NCBI GenBank assembly: GCA_014650415.1
Contig: BMUX01000004.1
Location: 62,001 to 126,000 of the forward strand
Direction: 5' to 3'
Length of the DNA: 64,000 nt
Origin: Streptomyces spiroverticillatus
GTDB lineage: Bacteria > Actinomycetota > Actinomycetes > Streptomycetales > Streptomycetaceae
Position numbers and translations under genes: made by a program. Position 1 is the first letter of the stretch, and each line of letters opens with the position of its first letter. Of this stretch, positions 43,211 to 52,138 are shown in pieces. A model generated the notes under the pieces. The model saw only the letters and a list, made by a program, of their open reading frames with translations, had not been told where the DNA came from and made no database searches.

Positions 43211-44665
43211 ATCGATGCCTCAACTCCCGTCGGGGGCAAGCGAACCGGCCGGGCGACGCTGCTGGCGGTGACCTGCCTCGGCCAGTTCATGGTGCTGCTC
43301 GACAACTCGATCGTCGGCGCGGCCCTGCCCGACATGCAGCAGCGCCTGCACACGCAACTGACCGGGCTGCAATGGATCGTGGACGCCTATGTCCTGCTGG
43401 TCGCCATGCTGCTGCTGTCCGGCGGTGTCTTCGCCGACCGGTTCGGCCGCAAGCGGGTGTTCCTCACCGGTGTCGCGGTCTTCACCGTCGCGTCGGTGGT
43501 GTGCAGCGTCGCGCCGTCGGTGGGCTGGCTGGTCGCCGGGCGGACGCTTCAGGGGGTCGGGGCCGCGCTGCTGAGCCCCGCTTCGCTGGCGCTGCTCGTC
43601 GCCGCGTACCCCGTCGCGCAGGAACGGGTCAGGGGCATCGGGCTGTGGGCCGGGCTCAGCGGCATCGGCATGGCCGCCGGGCCGGTGGCCGGGGGTGTGC
43701 TGACCGACGCGTTCGGCTGGCCGGCCATCTTCCTGGTCAACGTGCCCATCGGCGTCGTGCTGCTGGCCGCCGGTGCGCGTGCGCTCGGCGAGTCCCGCAA
43801 TGCGGGGGCCCCTGCCATCGACGTACCGGGCACGGTGCTGTCCGTACTGGGGGTCGGGGTGCTGACGTACGGGCTGATCGAGGGCGGTGCCCAGGGCTGG
43901 ACCTCCCCGGTCATCCTGGGGAGCTTCGTGGCCGCGGCCGTCCTGCTCGGCGCCTTCGTCGCGGTCGAGGGGAGGCGTGCGGCACCGATGCTGCCGCTGC
44001 GGCTGTTCCGGGAGCGGCTGTTCACCGTGTCGAACACGGCGATGACCGTGGTGGGTTTCGCCCTCATGGGGTCGACGTTCTTCTTCTCCCAGTTCTTCGT
44101 GTACGTCCAGGGCAGTTCGCTGCTGGCCGCCGGGCTGCAAACACTGCCGACCACCCTCGCCATGGTGCTCGTCAGCCCGTTCGCGGGCCGGGCCGCCGCA
44201 CGGTACGGCTTCCGCGTCGTGGTGACGACCGGGCTGGGCCTGGCCGGGCTGGGGCTGCTGGCACTGGGCGCGGTGCACGCCGACACCGGTTACGGGAACG
44301 TGTGGTGGCGGCTGGCGGTGGCCGGCATCGGCTTCGCCCTGACCATGTCCCCGCTCACCGGCGCCGCCGTCCTGGCGGTCGGCCCGCAGGAGGGCGGCCT
44401 CGCCTCGGGCATCAGCAGCACCACCCGGCAGATCGGTGCGGTGCTGGGAGTGGCCGTGCTCGGGGCCGTGGTCCGGGCCCGTCAGTCGGACGGCGCGTCC
44501 TTCGAGACCGGTCTCACCAGTGCGTTCGTGGTGGCGGGTGTCGTCACGCTGGTCGCCGCCGTGTTCACCGGCCTGCGGCTGGCGCGGTCCGCGCCGACGG
44601 AGGCGACCGTCGGCGCGGAACCGGCGATGAAGGAGCGGGAGTTGAGCGAGACACCCGGGCGCTAG
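43211..44665 (+). CDS. MFS exporter, DHA2 family, with a non-standard start
   Basis: About 484 residues, fourteen helices: LGQFMVLLDNSIVGAALPD in helix 1, motif A as GGVFADRFGRKRVF, motif C as GIGMAAGPVAGGVLTDAFGW. The reading frame has no ATG, GTG or TTG at the expected place. A perfect AGGAG lies seven nucleotides before an in-frame ATC (43211), while the nearby ATG 43215 is out of frame. Either ATC is used at low efficiency or translation starts at GTG 43268, which would clip helix 1. Controlled by the divergent TetR through the operator at 43169-43194. Confidence 0.88.
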   Translation: MDASTPVGGKRTGRATLLAVTCLGQFMVLLDNSIVGAALPDMQQRLHTQLTGLQWIVDAYVLLVAMLLLSGGVFADRFGRKRVFLTGVAVFTVASVVCSVAPSVGWLVAGRTLQGVGAALLSPASLALLVAAYPVAQERVRGIGLWAGLSGIGMAAGPVAGGVLTDAFGWPAIFLVNVPIGVVLLAAGARALGESRNAGAPAIDVPGTVLSVLGVGVLTYGLIEGGAQGWTSPVILGSFVAAAVLLGAFVAVEGRRAAPMLPLRLFRERLFTVSNTAMTVVGFALMGSTFFFSQFFVYVQGSSLLAAGLQTLPTTLAMVLVSPFAGRAAARYGFRVVVTTGLGLAGLGLLALGAVHADTGYGNVWWRLAVAGIGFALTMSPLTGAAVLAVGPQEGGLASGISSTTRQIGAVLGVAVLGAVVRARQSDGASFETGLTSAFVVAGVVTLVAAVFTGLRLARSAPTEATVGAEPAMKERELSETPGR

Positions 44666-44714
44666 CTGCTGAAGCCGGGCCTCACCTGCTCAAACCGGGC
44701 CTCAGCTGCTGAAG
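44661..44714. repeat. 20-bp tandem repeats between convergent stops
   Basis: Units at 44661-44680, 44681-44700 and 44701-44714 (partial) share CTGCT.AA.CCGGGC. The first contains the TAG of the MFS gene and the last contains the reverse TGA of the hydrolase. Confidence 0.88.
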
Positions 44715-45382
44715 AAGTCGCTCACCCTGTCCGCGAACTGCTGCGCGTTCCGCTCGTGGATCCAGTGCCCGCCCGGCAGCGTGATCTGCGCACAGTCCGG
44801 GATGCGGTCGGCCATCTCGGGAACGTCGGAGGCGTCCATGTCGCTCTCCGGGCCGCCCGTGACGATCAGTGTGGGGGCGACGATCTCACCGAGCCGCTCC
44901 AGCCATTCCTCCGGCGGGGAGGCGAGCTGGGCCTGGATCTCCGGGACCGCGTTCTCGTCGTAGTCGACCGGCCCCGACTCGGGCAGCAGGTCCGCCGCCC
45001 CGTCGAAGGGGGCCGGGGTCTCCTCCAGGACGAGGCGCTCGACCCGGTCGGGGTGGTCCTGGGCCAGGAGGTAGGCGACGACGCCGCCCATGCCGTGGCC
45101 GACCACACCGGCCCGGTCGATCTTGGACTCCTCGATGAAGCCGAGGACGTCCTCCTTCATCAGCTCCAGGTCGTACTCGTCGGGCCAGTCGCTCTCGCCG
45201 TGCCCGCGCAGATCGAGTGCGTACACCCGCCATTCCTCGCCGAGCGCCTGCCCGGTCTTTTCCCAGGTCAGGGCGGAACCGCCGATTCCGTGCAGCAGAA
45301 TGACGGGGGCGCCGTGCTGGTCGCCCCAGGAGCGGTACGACATGCGTACGTCGCCCACATCGACGACGGAGTGATCTTCCAT
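44702..45382 (-). CDS. Alpha/beta hydrolase-fold protein without the nucleophile serine
   Basis: 226 residues from ATG 45382. Fold markers are VILLHGIGGSALTWEKTGQA (oxyanion region), LDLRGHGESDWPD and a C-terminal His in LPGGHWIHERN. The nucleophile elbow, normally GHSMGG, reads VVGHGMGGVVAYLL: the catalytic Ser is Gly. An acid position may lie in TGGPESDMDASDVPE. Without the Ser the protein should not be a normal esterase; it could bind a ligand or use another chemistry. Divergent from the first chitosanase with 43 bp between starts. Confidence 0.85.
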   Translation of the reverse strand: MEDHSVVDVGDVRMSYRSWGDQHGAPVILLHGIGGSALTWEKTGQALGEEWRVYALDLRGHGESDWPDEYDLELMKEDVLGFIEESKIDRAGVVGHGMGGVVAYLLAQDHPDRVERLVLEETPAPFDGAADLLPESGPVDYDENAVPEIQAQLASPPEEWLERLGEIVAPTLIVTGGPESDMDASDVPEMADRIPDCAQITLPGGHWIHERNAQQFADRVSDFFSS

Positions 45383-45425
45383 AACTCTGACGTTACAGGG
45401 GTGTCCGGGATGGCAGAGTCGTCGG

Positions 45426-46370
45426 GTGAAGTCCGTTGTGCGTGGGGTGGGGCTGCTCGTAGTGGGCCTGACGATGGCAGTGGTGGGAAGCGTGAGCGTG
45501 ATGCGGGACGGAGGGGGAGATGAGGCGGGCCGTGGGGGGCAGCCGTCGGAAACGAAGCACGAGAGGCCGGTGAAGGACCGGACGCCCGAGCCGGTGCGGC
45601 CTACGCGGGCCGGGGATCCGGGGCCGAAACAGGCCAGGCCGAAGCAGGCCGATCCTGGGCTGGCCGATCCGGCGAAGAAGAACGTGGCGATGCAGCTGGT
45701 GTCGAGCGCCGAGAACTCCTCGCTGGACTGGCGCAAGCAGTACCGGTACATCCAGGACATCGACGACGGGCGCGGCTACACCGCCGGGATCGTCGGGTTC
45801 TGCTCCGGGACCGGGGACATGGCGCAGGTCGTCGAGCGGTACAGCCGTGCCCGGCCCGGCAACGCGCTGGCGAAGTTCCTGCCCGCGCTGCGCAGGGTCA
45901 AGGGCAGCGACTCGCACGAGGGCCTGGAGGATCCCTTCACCGAGGCCTGGCGGCACGCCGCCGACACCGATCCCGCCTTCCGCGCGGCACAGGACGCCCA
46001 GCGGGACGCGGACTACTTCGACCCGGCGGTCCAGCAGGGGAAGAAGGACGGGCTGGGGGCGCTCGGGCAGTTTGTGTACTACGACGCGTACGTGATGCAC
46101 GGGCACGACGACAGCCTCGGCTCGACGGGCTTCCTGGCCCTGCGCGAGAAGGCCAGGAAGAAGGCCAGGCCGCCCGCCGAGGGCGGGGACGAGAAGGCGT
46201 ACCTGAACGCCTTCCTGGACGCCCGGGTGCAGGCGATGAAGGAGGAGCCCGCACACCGGGACACCAGCCGCATCGAGACGGCGCAGCGGGTGTTCGTCCG
46301 CGAGGGGAACCTCACACTCCGCACACCGCTTGCGTGGAAGGTTTACGGCGACACCTACCGGGTGAGATGA
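45426..46370 (+). CDS. GH46 chitosanase with long N-terminal linker
   Basis: 314 residues from GTG 45426. The hydrophobic N-terminus (VVRGVGLLVVGLTMAVVGSV) is a signal peptide or anchor, followed by a 50-residue charged Pro/Lys/Gln linker. The GH46 domain starts near residue 80. The catalytic Glu is in VSSAENSSLDW and the catalytic Asp in DIDDGRGYTAGIVGFCSGTG. It cleaves glucosamine-containing chitosan outside the cell with inversion. The linker suggests it stays tethered to the envelope. A near-identical paralogue follows after 80 bp, with a terminator between. Confidence 0.93.
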   Translation: MKSVVRGVGLLVVGLTMAVVGSVSVMRDGGGDEAGRGGQPSETKHERPVKDRTPEPVRPTRAGDPGPKQARPKQADPGLADPAKKNVAMQLVSSAENSSLDWRKQYRYIQDIDDGRGYTAGIVGFCSGTGDMAQVVERYSRARPGNALAKFLPALRRVKGSDSHEGLEDPFTEAWRHAADTDPAFRAAQDAQRDADYFDPAVQQGKKDGLGALGQFVYYDAYVMHGHDDSLGSTGFLALREKARKKARPPAEGGDEKAYLNAFLDARVQAMKEEPAHRDTSRIETAQRVFVREGNLTLRTPLAWKVYGDTYRVR

Positions 46371-46381
46371 AGGAACTGTTC

Positions 46382-46414
46382 CGGCCGGGCCCCCGTCGTA
46401 CGGGGGTCCGGCCG
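46382..46414. terminator. Hairpin between the two chitosanase genes
   Basis: CGGCCGGGCCCCCGT (46382-46396) pairs with ACGGGGGTCCGGCCG (46400-46414), one G-T pair, loop CGT. It should separate the two transcripts. Confidence 0.75.
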
Positions 46415-46450
46415 TCTGTTTCCGTACGCTGACCTGTACTGGAGGTTCCG

Positions 46451-47281
46451 TTGTCCGTCACCCGTCGAGTCCAGAACACCGTCCGCGCCCTGCTGGGCCT
46501 GACTCTCGCCGCCGTCCCCGGCACCGCCGTCGCGGCCGGTGCGCCCGAGGCGGACGATCCCGGTACGAGTGCCGCCTCGGGTCTTCGAGATCCCGCGAAG
46601 AAGGAGCTCGCGATGCGGCTGGTGTCCAGTGCGGAGAACTCCTCGCTGGAGTGGAAGAAGCAGTACCGCTACATCGAGGACATCGGCGACGGGCGCGGCT
46701 ACACCGCCGGGATCATCGGCTTCTGCTCAGGCACCGGGGACATGCTGGAGCTGGTCGAGCACTACAGCGCCGCCAAGCCCGGCAACGTACTGGAGAAGTA
46801 CCTCCCGGCGCTGCGGAAGGTGAACGGGTCCGACTCGCACCGGGGGCTCGGCTCCGGCTTCGTACGCGACTGGGAGAAGGCGGCGGACGACCGGGACTTC
46901 CGCGAGGCGCAGAACCACGAGCGGGACCGGGTGTACTTCGAGCCGGCGGTGCGCCGGGCGGAGCGGGACGGGCTCGGGACACTGGGCCAGTTCGTCTACT
47001 ACGACGCGATGGTGATGCACGGCGCTGGCGGCCCCGACGGCTTCGACGCGATCCGCCGGGCCGCACTGGAACGCGCCGCGTCCCCCGCCCGGGGCGGCGA
47101 CCAGGGGGCGTACCTGCACGCCTTCCTCGACGTACGGAAGAAGACCATGAAGCGCGAGGCGGCGCACGAGGACACCAGCCGGATCGACTCCGCGCAGCGC
47201 CTCTTCCTGCGCGAAGGCAACTTCGAACTGCGGACTCCGCTGGCGTGGCAGGTGTACGGGGACAGCTATCGGGTCGACTGA
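46451..47281 (+). CDS. Secreted GH46 chitosanase
   Basis: 276 residues from TTG 46451, with GGAGG five nucleotides upstream. A typical signal peptide (RALLGLTLAAVPGTAVAAGA) is followed directly by the GH46 domain. Catalytic Glu in VSSAENSSLEW, Asp in DIGDGRGYTAGIIGFCSGTG; the rest matches the classic soluble Streptomyces chitosanases. It is the freely secreted partner of the tethered paralogue at 45426, so the pair probably arose by tandem duplication and then diverged in location. The stop codon lies in the repeat at 47278. Confidence 0.95.
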   Translation: MSVTRRVQNTVRALLGLTLAAVPGTAVAAGAPEADDPGTSAASGLRDPAKKELAMRLVSSAENSSLEWKKQYRYIEDIGDGRGYTAGIIGFCSGTGDMLELVEHYSAAKPGNVLEKYLPALRKVNGSDSHRGLGSGFVRDWEKAADDRDFREAQNHERDRVYFEPAVRRAERDGLGTLGQFVYYDAMVMHGAGGPDGFDAIRRAALERAASPARGGDQGAYLHAFLDVRKKTMKREAAHEDTSRIDSAQRLFLREGNFELRTPLAWQVYGDSYRVD

Positions 47282-47386
47282 CGACACGTCACCGTACGAC
47301 TGCTCATGACTGACGGCACGTCAATGCACGGCGGCCGTACGGAAGTTGCTCCGTACGGCTGCCGCGCATGAAGTGACGGTACGTCA
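47278..47386. repeat. Three 15-bp repeats at the stops of convergent genes
   Basis: ACTGACGACACGTCA (47278-47292, holding the chitosanase stop), ACTGACGGCACGTCA (47309-47323) and AGTGACGGTACGTCA (47372-47386, holding the reverse stop of the permease). Each unit is partly palindromic (TGACG/CGTCA). Confidence 0.88.
47330..47363. terminator. Bidirectional hairpin between chitosanase and permease
   Basis: GGCGGCCGTACGGA (47330-47343) pairs with TCCGTACGGCTGCC (47350-47363), one mismatch, 6-nt loop. Confidence 0.8.
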
Positions 47387-48850
47387 GTGGGTCGCCACCG
47401 CGGGCTTCTCGCTGCGGTGGGAGATCTCCTCGCCCGGCTCCATGGGAGCGGTGACCTCGTCGTCGTCGGCACGCTTGCCGATGTGGTTGAAGACGAGGTT
47501 GAGGACGACCGCCGCGAGGCAGCCGGTGGAGATGCCGGAGTCCAGGATGATCTTCGCGGTCTCCGGGAAGTGGTGGTAGAAGGTCGGCGCGGCGATCGGG
47601 ATGATGCCGACCGCGAGCGAGACGGCGACGATCAGGACGTTGTTGTCCTTCTCCAGGCCCGCCTTGACGAGGGTCTGGATGCCGCTGGCGGCGACCGAGC
47701 CGAAGAGCACGATGCCCGCTCCGCCGAGCACCGGGCGCGGCACGACCGCGATCAGCGAGGCGGCGATCGGACACAGGCCCATCAGGATCAGGAAACCGCC
47801 GCCCGCCGCGACCACGAACCGGCTGCGGATCTTGGTCATGGCGACCAGGCCGATGTTCTGGGCGAAGGCGCTGCACATGAAGCCGTTGAACAGCGGGCTG
47901 ACCGCCGAGCCGAGAGCGTCGGCGCGCAGCCCCGCGGCGATGGTCTTCTCGTCGGCGGGACGCTCGACGATCTCACCGAGGGCCAGCATGTCGGCCGTCG
48001 ACTCGGTCATCGAGACCAGCATGACCACGCACATCGAGATGATCGCGGCGGCCACGAACTGCGGTGCCCCGAAGTGGAACGGCGTCGGGAAGCCGACGAT
48101 CGACGCCTCGGTGATCGGCGTGAAGTCGGTGGCGCCGAAGGGGATCGCGATGATCGTGCCGATGACCAGGCCGAGGAGTACGGCGATCTGCTTGACGAAG
48201 CCGCGGGTGAAGCGGCGCAGCAGCAGGACGACGACGAGCGTGATCCCGGCGAGGCCGAGGAAGGTCGTCGAACCGTAGTCGTCCGCCTTGGGGTTGGGCC
48301 CCTGCGCCCAGCCGAAGGCCACCGGGAGGAGGGACACACCGATCAGGGTGATGACCGTACCCGTGACGACCGGCGGGAAGAAGCGGACCAGCTTGGAGAA
48401 GAACGGCGCGGCGATGAAACCGATCGCTCCGGCGACGATGATCGCGCCGAAGATGACCGGGAGCGCGTCCTCCTTGGACTGGCCGCCGGCTATCGCGAGC
48501 ATCGGGGCCACGCCGGCGAAGGTGACGCCGTTGACGAAGGGCAGCCGGGCGCCGATGTTCCAGACGCCGAGCGTCTGGAGGAGGGTGGCGAGGCCGGCCA
48601 TGAAGAGGCTGGCGCCGGTGAGGAAGGTGAGTTCCTTGCCGGACAGGCCCACGGCCGCGCCGACGATCAGCGGGGGTGCGACGACGCCCGCGTACATGGC
48701 GGCGACGTGCTGGAGACCGGTCGTGGCGAGCTTCAGGGGAGGCATCCCCTGGTCGACCGGGTGCTTCTCCGTGGTGGAAGGGGTCTTGCTCTCCTCGGCG
48801 GTGCCGTCCGTCGTGGAGCCTTGCGCGGTGAACCTGGGCGTCTTGGCCAC
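47384..48850 (-). CDS. NCS2-family purine permease (urate/xanthine type)
   Basis: 488 residues from GTG 48850 (AGGAGG upstream). About fourteen helices. NCS2 features include GLQHVAAMYAGVVAPPLIVG, VSMTESTADMLALGEIVERP with the functionally important Glu, and SAFAQNIGLVAMTKIRSRFV. The family imports xanthine or urate with protons or Na+. With the urate pathway next to it, urate or xanthine is the expected substrate. A second NCS2 gene lies at 50598 beyond the deaminase. The divergent or upstream control is not visible; no AllR-like site was seen. Confidence 0.92.
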   Translation of the reverse strand: MAKTPRFTAQGSTTDGTAEESKTPSTTEKHPVDQGMPPLKLATTGLQHVAAMYAGVVAPPLIVGAAVGLSGKELTFLTGASLFMAGLATLLQTLGVWNIGARLPFVNGVTFAGVAPMLAIAGGQSKEDALPVIFGAIIVAGAIGFIAAPFFSKLVRFFPPVVTGTVITLIGVSLLPVAFGWAQGPNPKADDYGSTTFLGLAGITLVVVLLLRRFTRGFVKQIAVLLGLVIGTIIAIPFGATDFTPITEASIVGFPTPFHFGAPQFVAAAIISMCVVMLVSMTESTADMLALGEIVERPADEKTIAAGLRADALGSAVSPLFNGFMCSAFAQNIGLVAMTKIRSRFVVAAGGGFLILMGLCPIAASLIAVVPRPVLGGAGIVLFGSVAASGIQTLVKAGLEKDNNVLIVAVSLAVGIIPIAAPTFYHHFPETAKIILDSGISTGCLAAVVLNLVFNHIGKRADDDEVTAPMEPGEEISHRSEKPAVATH

Positions 48851-49041
48851 AGCGTCCTCCTGTCGTTTTCCAGTGCCGGTGTTGGCACGTGCTTCAGGGA
48901 GGTGGTGCGTATGTGCAAGGTGCTGGTGGAGCTCAGGGGGGGTGCGGAAGGTGCAGCTGTTGTGCCGTTCGCCCGGTTGTGCCGGACCGCCCCGGGGGCG
49001 TGGTCCTCAAAGAGGGGGCCACGCCTCCGGGAACGGCTCCC

Positions 49042-49096
49042 GAGCAGCCCGCTCGGCTGCTCGGTTCCGGCCGGGAGCCGTCCCTCCCGGCCGGAA
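49042..49096. terminator. Double hairpin after 8-oxoguanine deaminase
   Basis: GAGCAGCC/GGCTGCTC (49042-49062) and a perfect 13-bp stem TTCCGGCCGGGAG/CTCCCGGCCGGAA (49065-49077, 49084-49096). They lie downstream of the deaminase gene on the minus strand. Confidence 0.75.
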
Positions 49097-49127
49097 TCTC
49101 AAACAGGTGGATACGAGGTGGTCGGCG

Positions 49128-50552
49128 TCAGCGGGGCTGCGCGGCGATCCGCGCCAGGCGCTGCGCCTCGTCCCGCGCTTCGCGGGCGATGGCTTCCTCG
49201 TCCACCGTGATCAGGTGGTTGTCCTCGACGACGGGTTCGCCGTTGATGAGGGACAGGGTGACCGGTGCCGCCGCGCCGAAGACGATGGCGGTGACCGGGT
49301 CGGCGATGGTGGAGTGGCCGAGGCCGTCGATCTTCCACATCACCAGGTCCGCGAGCTTGCCGGCTTCGAGCGAGCCGATCTGGTCTGCGCGGCCCAGGAC
49401 TTGGGCGCCTCCGAAGGTGCCGAGGCGCAGGGCCTGGCGGGCGTTGAGGGCCCGCTCGCGGTGTTCGGTGTTCAGGCGGTTGATGAGGAGCGCGTTGCGC
49501 AGCTCGGTGTGCAGTTCGCCCGACTCGTTGGAGGCGGTGCCGTCGACACCGAGGCCGACCGGGACACCCGACTTGAGCATGTCGGGGACGCGGGCGATGC
49601 CTGCGGCGAGGCGGGCGTTGGAGGAGGGGCAGTGGGCGACGCCGGTGCCGGTGCGGGCGAAGGCGGCGATGTCGGAGTCGTTCATGTGGACGCAGTGCGC
49701 CATCCACACGTCGCTGCCGAGCCAGCCCGTCGACTCGAAGTAGTCGGTGGGGCCCATGCCGAACAGCTCGTGGCAGAACTTCTCCTCCTCCACCGTCTCG
49801 CTGCCGTGGGTGTGGAGTCGCACGCCCTTGCGGCGGGCCAACTCGGCGCCCTGGCGCATGAGTTCGGTGGAGACGGAGAACGGGGAGCAGGGTGCGACGG
49901 CGACCTGGGTCATGGAGCCGAAGGACGCGTCGTGGTGCTGGTCGACCGTGGCCTCGGTGGCGGCGAGCGCGCCTTCGAGGGTCTCGATCGCGAAGTCCGG
50001 CGGGAGGCCCCCGTCGGACTCGCCGCGGTCCATGGAGCCACGGGCGAGGGTGAAGCGTACGCCCATGTCGCGTGCGGCACCGATGATCGCGGAGGAGAGA
50101 TCTCCGGAGCCCTGCGGGAAGACGTAGTGGTGGTCCATGGCGGTGGTGACACCGCCGCGGGCCATCATCGCCAGGGAGCCCCGGGCGGCCGCCGTCACCA
50201 TCTGCTCGTCGATGCGTGCCCAGGTCGGGTAGAGGGCGACGAGCCAGTTGAACAGGTTGTGGTCGGTGGCCAGGCCCCGGGTGATCCACTGGTAGAAGTG
50301 GTGGTGCGTGTTGATCAGGCCGGGAGTGACGAGATGGCCGGTGCCGTCGATACGGCGGACCACGTTTTCCAGGCCTGCGGGCGCCGTGCCCGCGCCGATG
50401 GACTCGATCCGGTTGCCCGCGACGACGACGTGACCGGACGCGTATTCCGTGTCCTGGGCGTCGACCGTCGCGATCGCGCAGTTCTCAATGACGATCCGTG
50501 AGACGTCTCGTGAGCTGTCGGTGCGCGAAGCTTTTGCTGCCGGTGCTGCCAT
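49128..50552 (-). CDS. 8-oxoguanine deaminase
   Basis: 474 residues from ATG 50552 (AGGA nine nucleotides upstream). Amidohydrolase metal sites: GLINTHHHFYQWITRG, HTHGSETVEEEKF, MAHCVHMND and GVDGTASNES. The motif set and length match the ATZ/TRZ-like 8-oxoguanine deaminases, which hydrolyse 8-oxoguanine to urate and ammonia. In this place it feeds the uricase operon just upstream. It lies 46 nt after the second NCS2 permease gene on the same strand, so import and deamination appear to be one operon. A related guanine-type substrate cannot be excluded. Confidence 0.88.
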   Translation of the reverse strand: MAAPAAKASRTDSSRDVSRIVIENCAIATVDAQDTEYASGHVVVAGNRIESIGAGTAPAGLENVVRRIDGTGHLVTPGLINTHHHFYQWITRGLATDHNLFNWLVALYPTWARIDEQMVTAAARGSLAMMARGGVTTAMDHHYVFPQGSGDLSSAIIGAARDMGVRFTLARGSMDRGESDGGLPPDFAIETLEGALAATEATVDQHHDASFGSMTQVAVAPCSPFSVSTELMRQGAELARRKGVRLHTHGSETVEEEKFCHELFGMGPTDYFESTGWLGSDVWMAHCVHMNDSDIAAFARTGTGVAHCPSSNARLAAGIARVPDMLKSGVPVGLGVDGTASNESGELHTELRNALLINRLNTEHRERALNARQALRLGTFGGAQVLGRADQIGSLEAGKLADLVMWKIDGLGHSTIADPVTAIVFGAAAPVTLSLINGEPVVEDNHLITVDEEAIAREARDEAQRLARIAAQPR

Positions 50553-50597
50553 AAGGCTGCTTCCTTTACCTCTGTCATGAGCGGGCACGGCAGGACC

Positions 50598-52070
50598 CTA
50601 GGAGGATTTGAGTGCCACGGACGCCGCTGGAGTGCGACGCGCGCGGGTGCCGAGGTGGTGGAAGAACAGGTTGAGCAGGACGGCGACCAGTGCGCCGGCG
50701 CTGATGCCGGAGCCGAGGACGGTCTGTGCCCAGGCGGGGAAGTCCGCGTAGAAAGTGGGTGCCGCGAGCGGAATGATGCCCGCGCCGAGTGCCACCGCCA
50801 CGAGGATGATGTTCGAGCTGTCGTCGAGTCCGGCCTCGGAGAGGGTACGGATGCCGCTCACCGCGATCGAGCCGAAGAGGACGATCCCGGCGCCGCCGAG
50901 TACCGGCATCGGCACCATGGAGACCACCGCGCCCAGCACCGGGAACACGCCGAGGAAGAGCAGTGCGCCACCGGCGACGGCGACGACGTACCGGCTGCGC
51001 ACGCGGGTCAGCGTGACGACGCCGACGTTCTGCGCGAAGGCGCTGGTCGGGAAGCCGCCGAAGACGGGACCGATCAGGGTGGCGATGCCGTCGGTGCGCA
51101 GGCCGCGGGTGATGGTCCTGCCGTTGCAGTCGCGTTCGCAGATCTTGCCGAGGGCGAGCATCCCGGCCGAGGACTCGGTCATCAGGACCAGCATCACGAT
51201 GCACAGCGAGAGGATCGCGGCGGGCTGGAACTCGGGGGCGCCGAAGGCGAAGGGCGTGGGCAGGGCGGCGATCGGGGCTTCCCCCAGCCCGCTGAAGTCG
51301 GCCAGCCCGAACGGGATCGCGGCGAGCGTGCCGGTCAACATGCCCAGAAGCAGGGCGACTTGCTTGATGAAGCCGGTACCGAAACGCTGAATGACAAGAA
51401 TGACGACGAGCGTGAAGGCGGCCAGCGCCAGGTACTTCATGTCGCCGAAGTCGGCGGCGTCCTTGTTGCCGCCCTGCGCCCAGGCGACGGGCACGGGCAT
51501 CAGCGTCACACCGATGAGGGTGATCACGACGCCGGTGACGAGCGGCGGGAAGAAGCGGAGGAGCTTTCCGAAGAAGGGGCCGACGGCGAGACAGAAGACA
51601 CCGGCGACCATCACCGCACCGTAGATGGCGGGGAGTTGGTGGCCCGGGGCGCTGGTCTCGGCGATCGCGAGCATGGGCGCGATGCCGGCGGAGGACGCGG
51701 CGTTGACGAAGGGGAGCCGGTTTCCGGCGAACTTCGAGATGCCGATCGTCTGGAGGATCGTGGCGAGGCCCGCGATCAGCAGGCTGGCGGCGATCAGCCG
51801 GGTCATCCCGGCGGCGTCCAGGCCGACGGCCTGGCCGATGATGAGCGGAGGGGTGACGACGCCTGCGTACATGGCGGCGATGTGCTGGAGCGCGGCGGGG
51901 ACGAGCCGCTTGGCGGGGAGCTTCTCGTCCACCGGGTGCACGGGATCGAGGAGATCGACCGGCTTTCCGAGGGACGGCGAGTCACCTGTTTCGGGTGACC
52001 CTTGGGTAGGCAGCTTCTTCTGGGTAGAACATGGGCCTTCTGCTGCCGGCCCCTTTGCTGGCTGTGCCAT
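50598..52070 (-). CDS. NCS2-family purine permease
   Basis: 490 residues with about fourteen helices. NCS2 features: ALQHIAAMYAGVVTPPLIIG, VLMTESSAGMLALGKICERD and SAFAQNVGVVTLTRVRSRYV. It is a paralogue of the permease at 47384 (many shared blocks) and is cotranscribed with 8-oxoguanine deaminase. The likely cargo is a purine such as 8-oxoguanine, xanthine or urate. The N-terminal 50 residues are hydrophilic and cytosolic. Confidence 0.92.
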   Translation of the reverse strand: MAQPAKGPAAEGPCSTQKKLPTQGSPETGDSPSLGKPVDLLDPVHPVDEKLPAKRLVPAALQHIAAMYAGVVTPPLIIGQAVGLDAAGMTRLIAASLLIAGLATILQTIGISKFAGNRLPFVNAASSAGIAPMLAIAETSAPGHQLPAIYGAVMVAGVFCLAVGPFFGKLLRFFPPLVTGVVITLIGVTLMPVPVAWAQGGNKDAADFGDMKYLALAAFTLVVILVIQRFGTGFIKQVALLLGMLTGTLAAIPFGLADFSGLGEAPIAALPTPFAFGAPEFQPAAILSLCIVMLVLMTESSAGMLALGKICERDCNGRTITRGLRTDGIATLIGPVFGGFPTSAFAQNVGVVTLTRVRSRYVVAVAGGALLFLGVFPVLGAVVSMVPMPVLGGAGIVLFGSIAVSGIRTLSEAGLDDSSNIILVAVALGAGIIPLAAPTFYADFPAWAQTVLGSGISAGALVAVLLNLFFHHLGTRARRTPAASVALKSS

Positions 52071-52095
52071 GAATGTTCGTTCCCTCCGGTCCGCG

Positions 52096-52132
52096 GCGCC
52101 GTCCCCCGCCCGGCGGGGCCGGGGGACGGCGC
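52096..52132. terminator. 13-bp perfect hairpin after the uricase operon
   Basis: GCGCCGTCCCCCG (52096-52108) pairs with CGGGGGACGGCGC (52120-52132). It lies downstream of uox on the minus strand. Confidence 0.75.
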
Positions 52133-52138
52133 GGCCGT

